Notes under the pieces: generated by a model
Told to the model about the DNA's origin: nothing
Seen by the model: the letters and a program-made list of their open reading frames with translations, nothing else
The model's database searches: none
Source: Streptosporangiaceae bacterium
Lineage (GTDB): Bacteria > Actinomycetota > Actinomycetes > Streptosporangiales > Streptosporangiaceae
NCBI GenBank assembly: GCA_030043395.1
Contig: JASHXW010000243.1
Location: forward strand, 1 to 9,691
DNA length: 9,691 nucleotides
Direction: 5' to 3'
Shown here: piece by piece, positions 1-5,436 of the stretch
Numbering within the stretch: position 1 is the first letter of the stretch
Layout: the number at the start of each line of letters is the position of its first letter
Made by a program: the position numbers and the translations under genes

Positions 1-83
1 CGCTGGTCGCGTACATGCGCAGGATCAAGACCGCGGCCGCGGAAGCGGCGGGAGCCCCTGCCCAAGCGATGAAGGTGGGCTGA
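1..83 (+). CDS. C-terminal end of an unidentified protein (partial)
   Basis: The frame beginning at base 3 is open from the window edge to a TGA at 81-83 and gives 26 residues ending in AGAPAQAMKVG. It is basic and Ala-rich (YMRRIKTAAAEAAG), as in the cytoplasmic tail of a transporter or an unstructured C-terminus. Too little is present to name the family. The next gene starts one base after this stop, so the two are almost certainly in one operon. Since that neighbour is a small membrane protein, a multi-helix transporter partner is possible, but this is inference. GC-rich third positions in this frame support it being coding. Confidence 0.6.
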   Translation, partial: LVAYMRRIKTAAAEAAGAPAQAMKVG

Positions 84-84
84 A

Positions 85-297
85 ATGCTTAGCTGGATCA
101 GGTCCTTGGGGCTCTTCGCGTATGACTTCGTCATCGGCGACGACTGGTGGCTGGCAGCCGGGGTCGTGATCGGACTGGCTCTTACCTACGCGCTCAGTCA
201 CGGGGCCGGCATCGCCGCCTGGTGGCCAGTACCAGTCCTGCTTGCCGCGCTGCTGCCGGTCAGCCTGTGGAAGGCGGTTCGCAAGGCCAGCCGTTAG
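85..297 (+). CDS. Small two-helix membrane protein, function unknown
   Basis: This is a 70-residue protein with two predicted membrane helices (about residues 22-38 and 44-62), a short amphipathic N-terminus (MLSWIRSLGLF), an acidic patch with two tryptophans before helix 1 (GDDWW), and a basic C-terminus (WKAVRKASR). The positive-inside rule suggests that both ends face the cytoplasm. The ATG lies one base after the upstream stop, with AAGG about 9 bases before it, so translation is probably coupled to the upstream gene. A small protein in this position is often an accessory or stabilising subunit of the upstream membrane protein, but I do not recognise the family. Its TAG stop overlaps the stop of the convergent ChrB-like gene. 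Confidence 0.7.
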   Translation: MLSWIRSLGLFAYDFVIGDDWWLAAGVVIGLALTYALSHGAGIAAWWPVPVLLAALLPVSLWKAVRKASR

Positions 298-845
298 TGC
301 CCATCGGCTTCTTCGGCGTAGACCCGGGCGGCGTATTCCTCCAGGCTGTGCTCGCAGCCGGCGATCGCCTCCTGCGCCGCCTGCTTGCCTGAGGCCCCGA
401 AGACGTCCCGCTCGGCGACCTTGGCCAGCCAGTTCTTCAGCTTGACCAGGTCGACCTCGTTCTCCTCGAGTTCGGCGTAGGTGAAGTGCTCCTCGGCGTA
501 CTCCTTGCGAACCTGCGCAAGGAAGTCCTCGCACTTGTCGACGATTTCCTCGTACTCGTCGTCCCTCGCCGCCTGGAAAGCCGCAAGGACATCCTGCTCG
601 CCGGCCATGACCGAGCACGACAGCAGCACTGCAGTGCCGGACATGTCGAGTATCTCGCTGCGCAGCTTGCGCAGCGCCCGCTCCGCGGCCGTGCTGGCGG
701 GCAGCGCGGCCGCGGAGTTCTGCAGGTAGATCGCACCCAGGCTCTTCAGCCGTCGCCAGACGGCCGCGCGCAGCCTGGTCGGCTCGGACGGCACCCGGTA
801 GATCAGCACCAGCCATCCGCTGCCCTGGGCGCCGGTCGGGTTCAC
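294..845 (-). CDS. ChrB N-terminal-domain protein (chromate-resistance type)
   Basis: From the chosen GTG the protein has 183 residues. It opens with the block typical of the ChrB N-terminal domain: WLVLIYRVPSEPTRLRAAVW (residues 11-30), then RRLKSLGAIYLQNSAAALP and later MSGTAVLL (about 69-75). The rest is a charged, probably coiled helical region (residues 85-180). Full-length ChrB, a chromate-responsive regulator, is about 300 residues and has a second C-terminal domain. That domain is missing here, as in many actinobacterial stand-alone homologues, so a chromate role is uncertain. A GTG at 887 would extend the protein by 14 residues but would overlap the MHYT gene by 35 bases; the GTG at 845 lies 7 bases after the MHYT stop and puts the conserved block near the N-terminus. 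No clear Shine-Dalgarno is visible at either start, which suits reinitiation after the MHYT gene. No chrA-like transporter is in the window. Confidence 0.8.
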   Translation of the reverse strand: MNPTGAQGSGWLVLIYRVPSEPTRLRAAVWRRLKSLGAIYLQNSAAALPASTAAERALRKLRSEILDMSGTAVLLSCSVMAGEQDVLAAFQAARDDEYEEIVDKCEDFLAQVRKEYAEEHFTYAELEENEVDLVKLKNWLAKVAERDVFGASGKQAAQEAIAGCEHSLEEYAARVYAEEADGH

Positions 846-852
846 GCCGTCA

Positions 853-1713
853 TCATCGCAGGCGCGTCGGCGGCCTCTGCTGGCCACGCCCGGGGGCAGA
901 AGAGACGATGACGGGGTCCACCGCCACCGGAGGCTGAGCGCGGATGTCCTCGATCCTGCGTTGCAGTTCCTTCTCCTCGTTCAACTCGTCCTCGCTGGGC
1001 GACAAGGCGATCGTCGCGGTGAGCACGAAGGTAATCACGCTCACGCCGATGATCAGCGGCAGCAGGAAGGCCTCGGCGTTGGCGCCACCCATCGCCATCG
1101 GCGCGCCATCGGGCGGGTAGACGTGCATCGCGGCCATGCCGGTGTAGTGCATGCCGCTGACTGCGACGCCCATGATCGCCGCCGCGCCAACCGTCGGCCA
1201 GAAGCCGCGCAGCCACAGCGCCGCCCACAAGGCCGCGGTGGCCGCGATGATCGCGATCAGGATGGACACCCCGAACAGCAGCGGGTCGTAGCTGATCCGC
1301 GCGGGCATCCGCATCGCGGCCATGCCGGAGTAGTGCATCGCGGCCACGCCGAGGCCGGTGATCACGCCCGCTAGCAGCAGCGACCGTACATTCGGCGTGC
1401 CCAGGCCGACAATCAGCAGGCCGATGAGCACGAAAGCGACAGCCAGGAACATGCTGCCGAGCGTGACCGGAACGCTGTACCTGATGGTCTCGCCCGGGAT
1501 CGTGAAGCCGAGCATCGCGATGAAGTGCATCACCCAGATGCCGGTGATGCCGATCGAGACAGCGGCGACGATCAGCCAGCGGACACGGGAGGCACCACTG
1601 CTCGCCCGGGAGCGCGTTGTGCAGCGCAATCCGAGGAAAGCGCCCAGAAATGACATCAGGTAGCCGAGGGCTGGCGTTAGCAAGCCATAGGAAAAGTTAT
1701 GAACGTGAAGCAT
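853..1713 (-). CDS. MHYT-domain seven-helix membrane sensor protein
   Basis: This 286-residue integral membrane protein has three copies of the MHYT signature: MHFIAMLGF (62-70), MHYSGMAAM (126-134) and MHYTGMAAM (188-196). About seven hydrophobic segments are seen (8-28, 44-66, 82-103, 110-130, 145-168, 175-197, 216-237), followed by a charged cytoplasmic tail with a possible short coiled coil (EDELNEEKELQRRIEDI, 241-257) and a Pro-rich end. The MHYT domain has been proposed to bind a metal, probably copper, through its Met and His residues and to sense a diatomic gas. This protein has no GGDEF, EAL or kinase domain, so its output is unknown; the tail may contact a partner. An ATG at 1713 is chosen because a GGAG at 1723-1726 stands 9 bases before it and LHVHNFSYGLLTP is the usual N-terminus. 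It is probably cotranscribed with the ChrB-like gene 7 bases downstream. Confidence 0.9.
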   Translation of the reverse strand: MLHVHNFSYGLLTPALGYLMSFLGAFLGLRCTTRSRASSGASRVRWLIVAAVSIGITGIWVMHFIAMLGFTIPGETIRYSVPVTLGSMFLAVAFVLIGLLIVGLGTPNVRSLLLAGVITGLGVAAMHYSGMAAMRMPARISYDPLLFGVSILIAIIAATAALWAALWLRGFWPTVGAAAIMGVAVSGMHYTGMAAMHVYPPDGAPMAMGGANAEAFLLPLIIGVSVITFVLTATIALSPSEDELNEEKELQRRIEDIRAQPPVAVDPVIVSSAPGRGQQRPPTRLR

Positions 1714-1722
1714 TACGGCGAT

Positions 1723-1726
1723 CTCC
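1723..1726 (-). promoter_or_regulatory. Ribosome binding site of the MHYT gene
   Basis: GGAG on the minus strand, 9 bases before the ATG at 1713. It decides the start against the longer frame beginning at 1830, which would run into the neighbouring S51 gene. Confidence 0.7.
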
Positions 1727-1786
1727 AAGTGGGGGACAAGAGGCGAGCTTACTCTCCCAAATACGCCGTGATCCGGATAACCGGCA

Positions 1787-2521
1787 CTAGAGCAGCTGTC
1801 TTGTGGGCAGTTCGACTTCGATTGCGGCATCGTCCCCTGCGGGGGTCACCCGATAGCCGCGCGCAGCAGGCCGGTCGGCCACGATCTCGGCGAGCTCGTC
1901 GTCGGCATAGTGCGCGGCCGCTCCGTCGTCGCAGGCAATGCCGGCAGGCAGCGCAGCCTTGCCGATGAGCGACTGGAACAGCGGCCGCCGCTGCGGCTCG
2001 GAGTTGTAGTGCGGGCAGTAACTGCCGCCGATCAGGCCGATTCCCTCGGTGTACGGACGCAGGTCCGGGCCGAAGGAATCCGTTGTCCCGCCCGCAAACC
2101 AGCAGATCGCGCCAGCGCTGACGCCGGACAGCACAACGCCGGCCTGCCACGCCTGGCGCATCACCTGGTCGATGCCGTGCACTCGCCAGACGGCGAGCAT
2201 GTTGGCCACGCTGCCGCCACCGACGAATACGAGGTCCTGCGAGAGCAGCAGGTCGGCCGGGTCGCTGACGTTCGGCATCGGGAACAGCCGCAGGTGCCTG
2301 ATCCTGCCCGAGACCGGCGCGAGCAGCTCGTACATCCGCAGGTACGCGCCAGGGTCATCGGCCGACGCCGTGTTCAGCACGCATGTCTTCGGCGCCTGAG
2401 CACCAGTCAGCCTGGCCGCAAAGGCCAGCAGGGGCGCAGGGCTGTCGGAGGTGGCGACCATGTCGCCGTCACGGCGCAGTCCCCCGATGGCCAGCACATG
2501 CCGCCGCCCGTCACCAGCCAC
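1787..2521 (-). CDS. Peptidase S51 (dipeptidase E-like / class I amidotransferase fold) protein
   Basis: This 244-residue cytoplasmic protein has the S51 family landmarks: HVLAIGG near the N-terminus, FVGGGSVANMLAVWR (99-113), and the nucleophile elbow GVSAGAICWF (133-142) with the predicted catalytic Ser at 135. PHYNSEP (170-176) supplies a candidate active-site His, and IACDDGAAAHYADDE (196-210) matches the family's C-terminal strand region. Family members include alpha-aspartyl dipeptidase PepE and cyanophycinase. The length and motifs fit the actinobacterial PepE-like group, and the exact substrate cannot be read from sequence. I chose the GTG at 2521 over the TTG at 2527 because a TANNNT hexamer (2528-2533, minus strand) ends exactly six bases before it, the spacing typical of leaderless genes. 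It is transcribed divergently from the HIT gene. Confidence 0.85.
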   Translation of the reverse strand: MAGDGRRHVLAIGGLRRDGDMVATSDSPAPLLAFAARLTGAQAPKTCVLNTASADDPGAYLRMYELLAPVSGRIRHLRLFPMPNVSDPADLLLSQDLVFVGGGSVANMLAVWRVHGIDQVMRQAWQAGVVLSGVSAGAICWFAGGTTDSFGPDLRPYTEGIGLIGGSYCPHYNSEPQRRPLFQSLIGKAALPAGIACDDGAAAHYADDELAEIVADRPAARGYRVTPAGDDAAIEVELPTRQLL

Positions 2522-2527
2522 GGCCAA

Positions 2528-2533
2528 ACGCTA
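2528..2533 (-). promoter_or_regulatory. Leaderless -10 element of the S51 gene (TAGCGT)
   Basis: TAGCGT on the minus strand fits TANNNT and is followed by exactly six bases and then the GTG at 2521. In actinobacteria this arrangement marks a promoter whose transcript begins at the start codon. No convincing -35 element and no Shine-Dalgarno are visible. It shares two bases with the opposite-strand -10 element of the HIT gene. Confidence 0.55.
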
Positions 2534-2537
2534 CCGT
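2532..2537 (+). promoter_or_regulatory. Leaderless -10 element of the HIT gene (TACCGT)
   Basis: TACCGT fits TANNNT and ends six bases before the GTG at 2544. No Shine-Dalgarno is present in the six bases between. The predicted transcription start is at or next to the start codon, so the HIT mRNA is probably leaderless. It overlaps the divergent -10 element by the bases TA at 2532-2533. Confidence 0.55.
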
Positions 2538-2543
2538 GCGTAG

Positions 2544-2996
2544 GTGACCGACTGCACGTTCTGCGCCATCGCTGCCGGGACAACTCCAGCGCATGTCGTC
2601 CTGGCCTCTGAGCAAGTTGTCGCGTTCCTGGATGCGCGCCCGGTTTTCAAGGGTCATGTTCTGGCCGTCCCCCGCGAGCACGTCGTGACTCTTCCCGATC
2701 TGCCCGACGAGCTGCTCGCGCCTTTCTTCGGCGCCGTCCGGGCGATCAGCGCCGCCCTTCCCGATGCCCTTGGCGCGCAGGGGACATTCGTCGCCATCAA
2801 CAACGTCGTCAGCCAGAGCGTCCCGCACCTGCACGCCCATGTCGTGCCGAGGACCCGGGGGGATGGCCTGCGTGGCTTCTTCTGGCCCAGGCAGCGCTAC
2901 GCCGACGACGAGGAAGCGCAGGACTATGCCAGCCGCATCCAGGCGGCCCTGAGCGCCAATCCGCGGCTGTTACGCCACGAGCGAAATGACCAATGA
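2544..2996 (+). CDS. HIT-family nucleotide hydrolase
   Basis: A 150-residue histidine-triad protein. The defining motif is HLHAHVV (95-101), with the catalytic and binding histidines at 95, 97 and 99. The N-terminus has CTFC (4-7), the Cys pair that in many HIT proteins binds zinc together with downstream histidines. FLDARPVFKGHVLAVPREH (28-46) is the usual nucleotide-pocket region. HIT proteins hydrolyse phosphoramidate or dinucleotide bonds in nucleotides (Hint- or Fhit/ApaH-like). The substrate here is not known. It is a full-length cytoplasmic enzyme. The GTG start is supported by a TANNNT element six bases upstream. Its TGA overlaps the ATG of the next gene as ATGA, so the two are translationally coupled. 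Confidence 0.92.
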   Translation: MTDCTFCAIAAGTTPAHVVLASEQVVAFLDARPVFKGHVLAVPREHVVTLPDLPDELLAPFFGAVRAISAALPDALGAQGTFVAINNVVSQSVPHLHAHVVPRTRGDGLRGFFWPRQRYADDEEAQDYASRIQAALSANPRLLRHERNDQ

Positions 2997-3433
2997 GATA
3001 CATCGGGTTTACCCTGGAAGGCATGGCGGAGTGGTGGTCAATCGAGGTATTCGACTCCGAGCTGCAGGCGGCGCTGCGCTGGAAGGACTCCTACCGCACC
3101 TCGCTCGTCGAGTCCGCCATCACTACTGGCGCTGTCGAGTGGGCCTGGATCGAGCACCGCAATGGCGTGGTTTTCGAGGTTTGCTTCGCCGATGAAGCCA
3201 GGTGGGAGGCCTTTCGCGGGCTCCCGGGCGTGCAGGCGGCGCTCGACGCGGTACCTGACCCGGTAAACGGCGTGCTCGTCTACCGGGGCCGTGGCGGTTC
3301 CGCGGGATCGCGTAATCCCAGGCGCCCGCGGCCCTCGGCTGGAGCGGGGGCAATCGAGCTCCCCGAGCCCGTCGAGCAGCGACGCCTGGACCTCGCCTCT
3401 GCCGAGCAGCCCCTGGAGCCTGTCGCGCTCTGA
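2993..3433 (+). CDS. Conserved actinobacterial hypothetical protein (WWSIEVF type)
   Basis: A 146-residue protein that I recognise only as a type of conserved hypothetical found next to HIT genes and similar in actinomycetes. Residues 1-100 look like a compact alpha/beta domain rich in aromatics (MAEWWSIEVFD at 11-21, WAWIEHRNGVVFEV at 50-63) ending in AALDAVPDPVNGVLVYRGRGG (82-102). Residues 103-146 are Pro/Arg/Glu-rich and probably disordered. There is no signal peptide or membrane helix. The ATG overlaps the HIT stop (ATGA) and there is only a weak upstream ribosome site, so it probably depends on translation of the HIT gene. This suggests a linked role, but no function can be assigned. 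Confidence 0.8.
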   Translation: MRYIGFTLEGMAEWWSIEVFDSELQAALRWKDSYRTSLVESAITTGAVEWAWIEHRNGVVFEVCFADEARWEAFRGLPGVQAALDAVPDPVNGVLVYRGRGGSAGSRNPRRPRPSAGAGAIELPEPVEQRRLDLASAEQPLEPVAL

Positions 3434-3490
3434 CCGTCCACAGTTGCGCCCCGCGTCGCACGGCGGCGCCGGCCGGTGCAGGATGTGAGG

Positions 3491-4081
3491 ATGAGCACCA
3501 CAGCCTCCGCCGACGCGATGCTCTCGGCGATCGAGCGAAGCGGCTACTATCCGGGCATTGTCGCTGACGCGGTCTCCTTCGCGGTCGGTTCCGAGCAGGT
3601 CGTCTCGTACTTTGTCCATCAGGACGCGCACTTCGATCCAGGCATGGAAGTGCGGCGCCATATGACCGTCCTCGCGCTGACGCCGACCAGGCTCGTCTAC
3701 TCCCACACCGATGAGTTCCCGGCCGAGGAGAACGTGCCTGACTCCCGGCCGCAGGCGGAGACGTCGACCGAGACGATTCACTGCTCGCGGATCTCCACGG
3801 TCGCCCTGACCAGGGTGATCCCGGACCCGGATAGGTACCAGCGCGGGCGGACGATGCCGTCCGAGATCGTGCTCACTATCGGCTGGAACTCGATCAGGCA
3901 CGTAGAGCTCGAGCCAGCGCAGTGCGCCGACGAGAACTGCGAGGCCGATCACGGCTACTCCGGGGTGCTGACAGCCGATGACGTGACCATGCGGATCAGC
4001 GAGGCCGCGGACGGCCGCGACGCCGTGGCGCAGATGCTGGCTTTCGCGGAGGCGCTGACGGCGTCGACGAGCCGCTCATGA
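3491..4081 (+). CDS. DUF5998-type protein
   Basis: A 196-residue cytoplasmic protein with features I associate with DUF5998 of actinomycetes: SAIERSGYYPGIVADAV (12-28), a SYFVHQDAHFD segment (39-49), VRRHMTVLALTPTRLVYSHTDE (54-75), and a cysteine/histidine cluster CADENCEADHGY (145-156) that could bind a metal. No function is established that I know of. The GTG at 3476 would add five residues. The ATG at 3491 is preferred because translation then starts at the usual MSTT-like N-terminus, and CAGGAT at 3479-3484, six bases upstream, resembles a degenerate leaderless -10. The stop overlaps the next ATG (ATGA at 4078-4081), coupling it to the phosphodiesterase-like gene. The same gene pair is, to my recollection, conserved in streptomycetes. 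Confidence 0.82.
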   Translation: MSTTASADAMLSAIERSGYYPGIVADAVSFAVGSEQVVSYFVHQDAHFDPGMEVRRHMTVLALTPTRLVYSHTDEFPAEENVPDSRPQAETSTETIHCSRISTVALTRVIPDPDRYQRGRTMPSEIVLTIGWNSIRHVELEPAQCADENCEADHGYSGVLTADDVTMRISEAADGRDAVAQMLAFAEALTASTSRS

Positions 4082-5214
4082 CCACTGGCACGGTCGAGCC
4101 CACGCTGCCGCGGTACGCGGAATCCAGCCTGGACGCCCTGGCCACGTCCGTCCTGGCGTCGCTTGGCATTCCGGACGAGCCGAACCCGCTTGAGCTTGCC
4201 CCGGCCGAGCGCGTGTGCCTGCTGGTGATCGACGGCCTGGGCTGGGACCTGCTGCGCGGCCATCAGGCCGCGGCGCCGTTCTTGTCGGAGCTGGCGATGA
4301 CCTCGGCGCCGCTCACTGCTGGATTCCCTGCCACGACGGCGACCAGCCTCGGAACCCTCGGCACCGGGCGCCCGCCTGGCCAGCACGGACTCCTCGGGTA
4401 CCAGGTCGCGGTTCCCGGCTCCGGGCGCCTGCTGAATGCGCTGCGCTGGGACAACTCAGTCGATCCCGTCCAGTGGCAGCCTGGGTCGACGATCTTCCAG
4501 CGGGCAGCCAGCGCAGGCGTCAGGGCGTCGCGGGTCGCCCCTGGGGCGTTTCGCAATTCAGGATTGTCGGTCGCCGCGATGCGTGGCGCGGACTACGTTT
4601 CGGCCGAGACGCTCGGCGCACTGGTGTCCCGGACGGTCAGCGCGCTCGCCGACGACTCGCCGTCCCTGGTCATGACCTACTACGGCGACCTCGATGCCAC
4701 TGGTCACGTGCTCGGCAGCCTGTCCGACGCTTGGCAGTACCAGCTCGCCCATGTCGACAAGCTCGCCGAGCAGCTTGCCGGGGCGCTGCCGCATGACACG
4801 GTCTTGCACATCACCGCCGACCACGGCATGGTCGACGTCCTGGCCGCTGACCGGATCGACGTGGATTCCATCCCGGCCCTCCGCGACGGGCTGGCGCTGC
4901 TCGGCGGCGAGCCGAGAGCCCGGCACCTTTACTGCCAGCCGGGGGCGGCCGACGACGTCCTCATCACCTGGAACGAGGTGCTCGGCGATCGTGCCTGGAT
5001 TGCCGGGAGGGAGCAAGCCGTGGCCGACGGGTGGTTCGGCCCGGTGGACAGCAGCCTTCTCGACCGGATCGGCGACGTCGTCGCAGCCCCGTGCGGCCCC
5101 TGGGCGATCGTGGCCTCCCGGGCCGAGCCCCGTGAGTCCGCGCTGGTCGGCATGCATGGCTCGCTGACGCCCGCGGACCAGCTCGTGCCGCTGCTGACGA
5201 TGACGACGGGCTGA
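4078..5214 (+). CDS. Alkaline-phosphatase-superfamily phosphodiesterase (nucleotide pyrophosphatase-like)
   Basis: A 378-residue enzyme with the metal-site pattern of the type I phosphodiesterase/nucleotide pyrophosphatase group: LLVIDGLGWD (48-57, Asp52), PATTATSLGTLGTG (84-97, with Thr86 or Thr87 as likely nucleophile), YYGDLDATGH (201-210, Asp204/206 and His210), ITADHGMVD (245-253, Asp248-His249) and MHGSLTP (359-365, His360). All expected zinc ligands are present, so it should be catalytically active. No signal peptide or membrane segment is seen, so it acts in the cytoplasm. The substrate is unknown and could be a nucleotide sugar or another phosphodiester. The start overlaps the DUF5998 stop by ATGA and there is no strong ribosome site, so translation is coupled. 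Confidence 0.9.
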   Translation: MTTGTVEPTLPRYAESSLDALATSVLASLGIPDEPNPLELAPAERVCLLVIDGLGWDLLRGHQAAAPFLSELAMTSAPLTAGFPATTATSLGTLGTGRPPGQHGLLGYQVAVPGSGRLLNALRWDNSVDPVQWQPGSTIFQRAASAGVRASRVAPGAFRNSGLSVAAMRGADYVSAETLGALVSRTVSALADDSPSLVMTYYGDLDATGHVLGSLSDAWQYQLAHVDKLAEQLAGALPHDTVLHITADHGMVDVLAADRIDVDSIPALRDGLALLGGEPRARHLYCQPGAADDVLITWNEVLGDRAWIAGREQAVADGWFGPVDSSLLDRIGDVVAAPCGPWAIVASRAEPRESALVGMHGSLTPADQLVPLLTMTTG

Positions 5215-5273
5215 ACTCCTGCCGACGAACGGGCCGATAGGACCTAACCAGCGGGTAGCCGGGCCCTGGCCCC

Positions 5274-5284
5274 GCGGTAACCGC
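5274..5284. promoter_or_regulatory. Perfect 11-bp palindrome GCGGTAACCGC
   Basis: GCGGT-A-ACCGC is a perfect inverted repeat around one central base, between the phosphodiesterase stop and the DnaA-box cluster. It is a plausible dimeric regulator site, although palindromes of this length also occur by chance in GC-rich DNA. Confidence 0.3.
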
Positions 5285-5296
5285 AACCTGGCCGCC

Positions 5297-5316
5297 GGCT
5301 GGACGCTGGCTGGACG
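5297..5316 (+). repeat. Tandem GGCTGGACG repeat with 11-bp period
   Basis: GGCTGGACG occurs at 5297-5305 and again at 5308-5316, separated by CT. The 11-bp period is about one helical turn, so two bound monomers would lie on the same face of the DNA. It stands about 30 bases before the DnaA-like boxes and resembles a minimal iteron or operator pair. Confidence 0.5.
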
Positions 5317-5335
5317 AAACGTAGCGACTCGCCTG

Positions 5336-5436
5336 TTGTCCCCTGTTTGTCCACAGGCGACTCCGGGAACTGCACCACATCCTGACCAGTTATGCACAGA
5401 ATCCGCGAGGTTCTCCACAGTGACGAGTAATCCACA
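5336..5436 (+). promoter_or_regulatory. Cluster of DnaA-box-like nonamers
   Basis: Four nonamers lie on the same strand: TTGTCCACA (5347-5355, the actinobacterial consensus), TTATGCACA (5390-5398, fitting the classical TTATNCACA), TTCTCCACA (5411-5419) and TAATCCACA (5428-5436). A degenerate TTGTCCCCT precedes them at 5336-5344. The third box directly abuts the sulfurtransferase GTG at 5420 and the fourth is inside its coding sequence. The first box is also flanked by CCTGT/ACAGG arms (5342-5346, 5353-5357). Such clusters bind the initiator DnaA. Outside oriC they can titrate DnaA or regulate a promoter. No dnaA or dnaN gene is present, so this is not the standard oriC context. Confidence 0.6.

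Larger units (their letters stand above)
5215..5419 (+). other. Intergenic region upstream of the sulfurtransferase
   Basis: The gap of 205 bases has no credible gene. Reading left to right it holds a GGGC-CCTG-GCCC mini-hairpin around 5261-5272 (too short to call a terminator), the palindrome at 5274-5284, the tandem 9-mers at 5297-5316, the GCGACTC repeats at 5324-5330 and 5357-5363, and the DnaA-box cluster from 5336 onward. From about 5316 the base composition becomes visibly less GC-rich than the flanking genes, which suits a protein-binding or unwinding region. I could not find a convincing -35/-10 pair for the sulfurtransferase. Confidence 0.6.

Noticed and set aside
25..816. 263-codon minus-strand open frame opposite the ChrB-like region
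   Set aside because: The translation is Arg/Gly/Ala-rich low-complexity sequence with no recognisable motif, and it overlaps the convincing ChrB-like and small membrane protein genes. It is a GC-bias shadow frame.
846..887. Longer ChrB-like start at the GTG at 887
   Set aside because: It would overlap the MHYT gene by 35 bases and add a basic, unconserved leader before the WLVLIYRVP block. It is not fully excluded.
1751..1786. CCGG-ATAA-CCGG hairpin after the S51 stop as a terminator
   Set aside because: The 4-bp arms are self-complementary CCGG only, with no T-tract, so it is too weak to call.
1714..1830. 39-residue N-terminal extension of the MHYT protein
   Set aside because: It would overlap the end of the S51 gene by 44 bases and lacks a ribosome site. 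The ATG at 1713 has GGAG 9 bases upstream and the typical N-terminus.
5336..5419. 28-residue N-terminal extension of the sulfurtransferase from a TTG
   Set aside because: The extension is encoded by the DnaA-box region, is not rhodanese-like, and would start on a rare TTG without a ribosome site.
5336..5436. True chromosomal origin (oriC)
   Set aside because: There is no dnaA or dnaN, only four or five boxes, all on one strand, and no clear AT-rich unwinding element. Actinomycete oriC regions usually have many more boxes.
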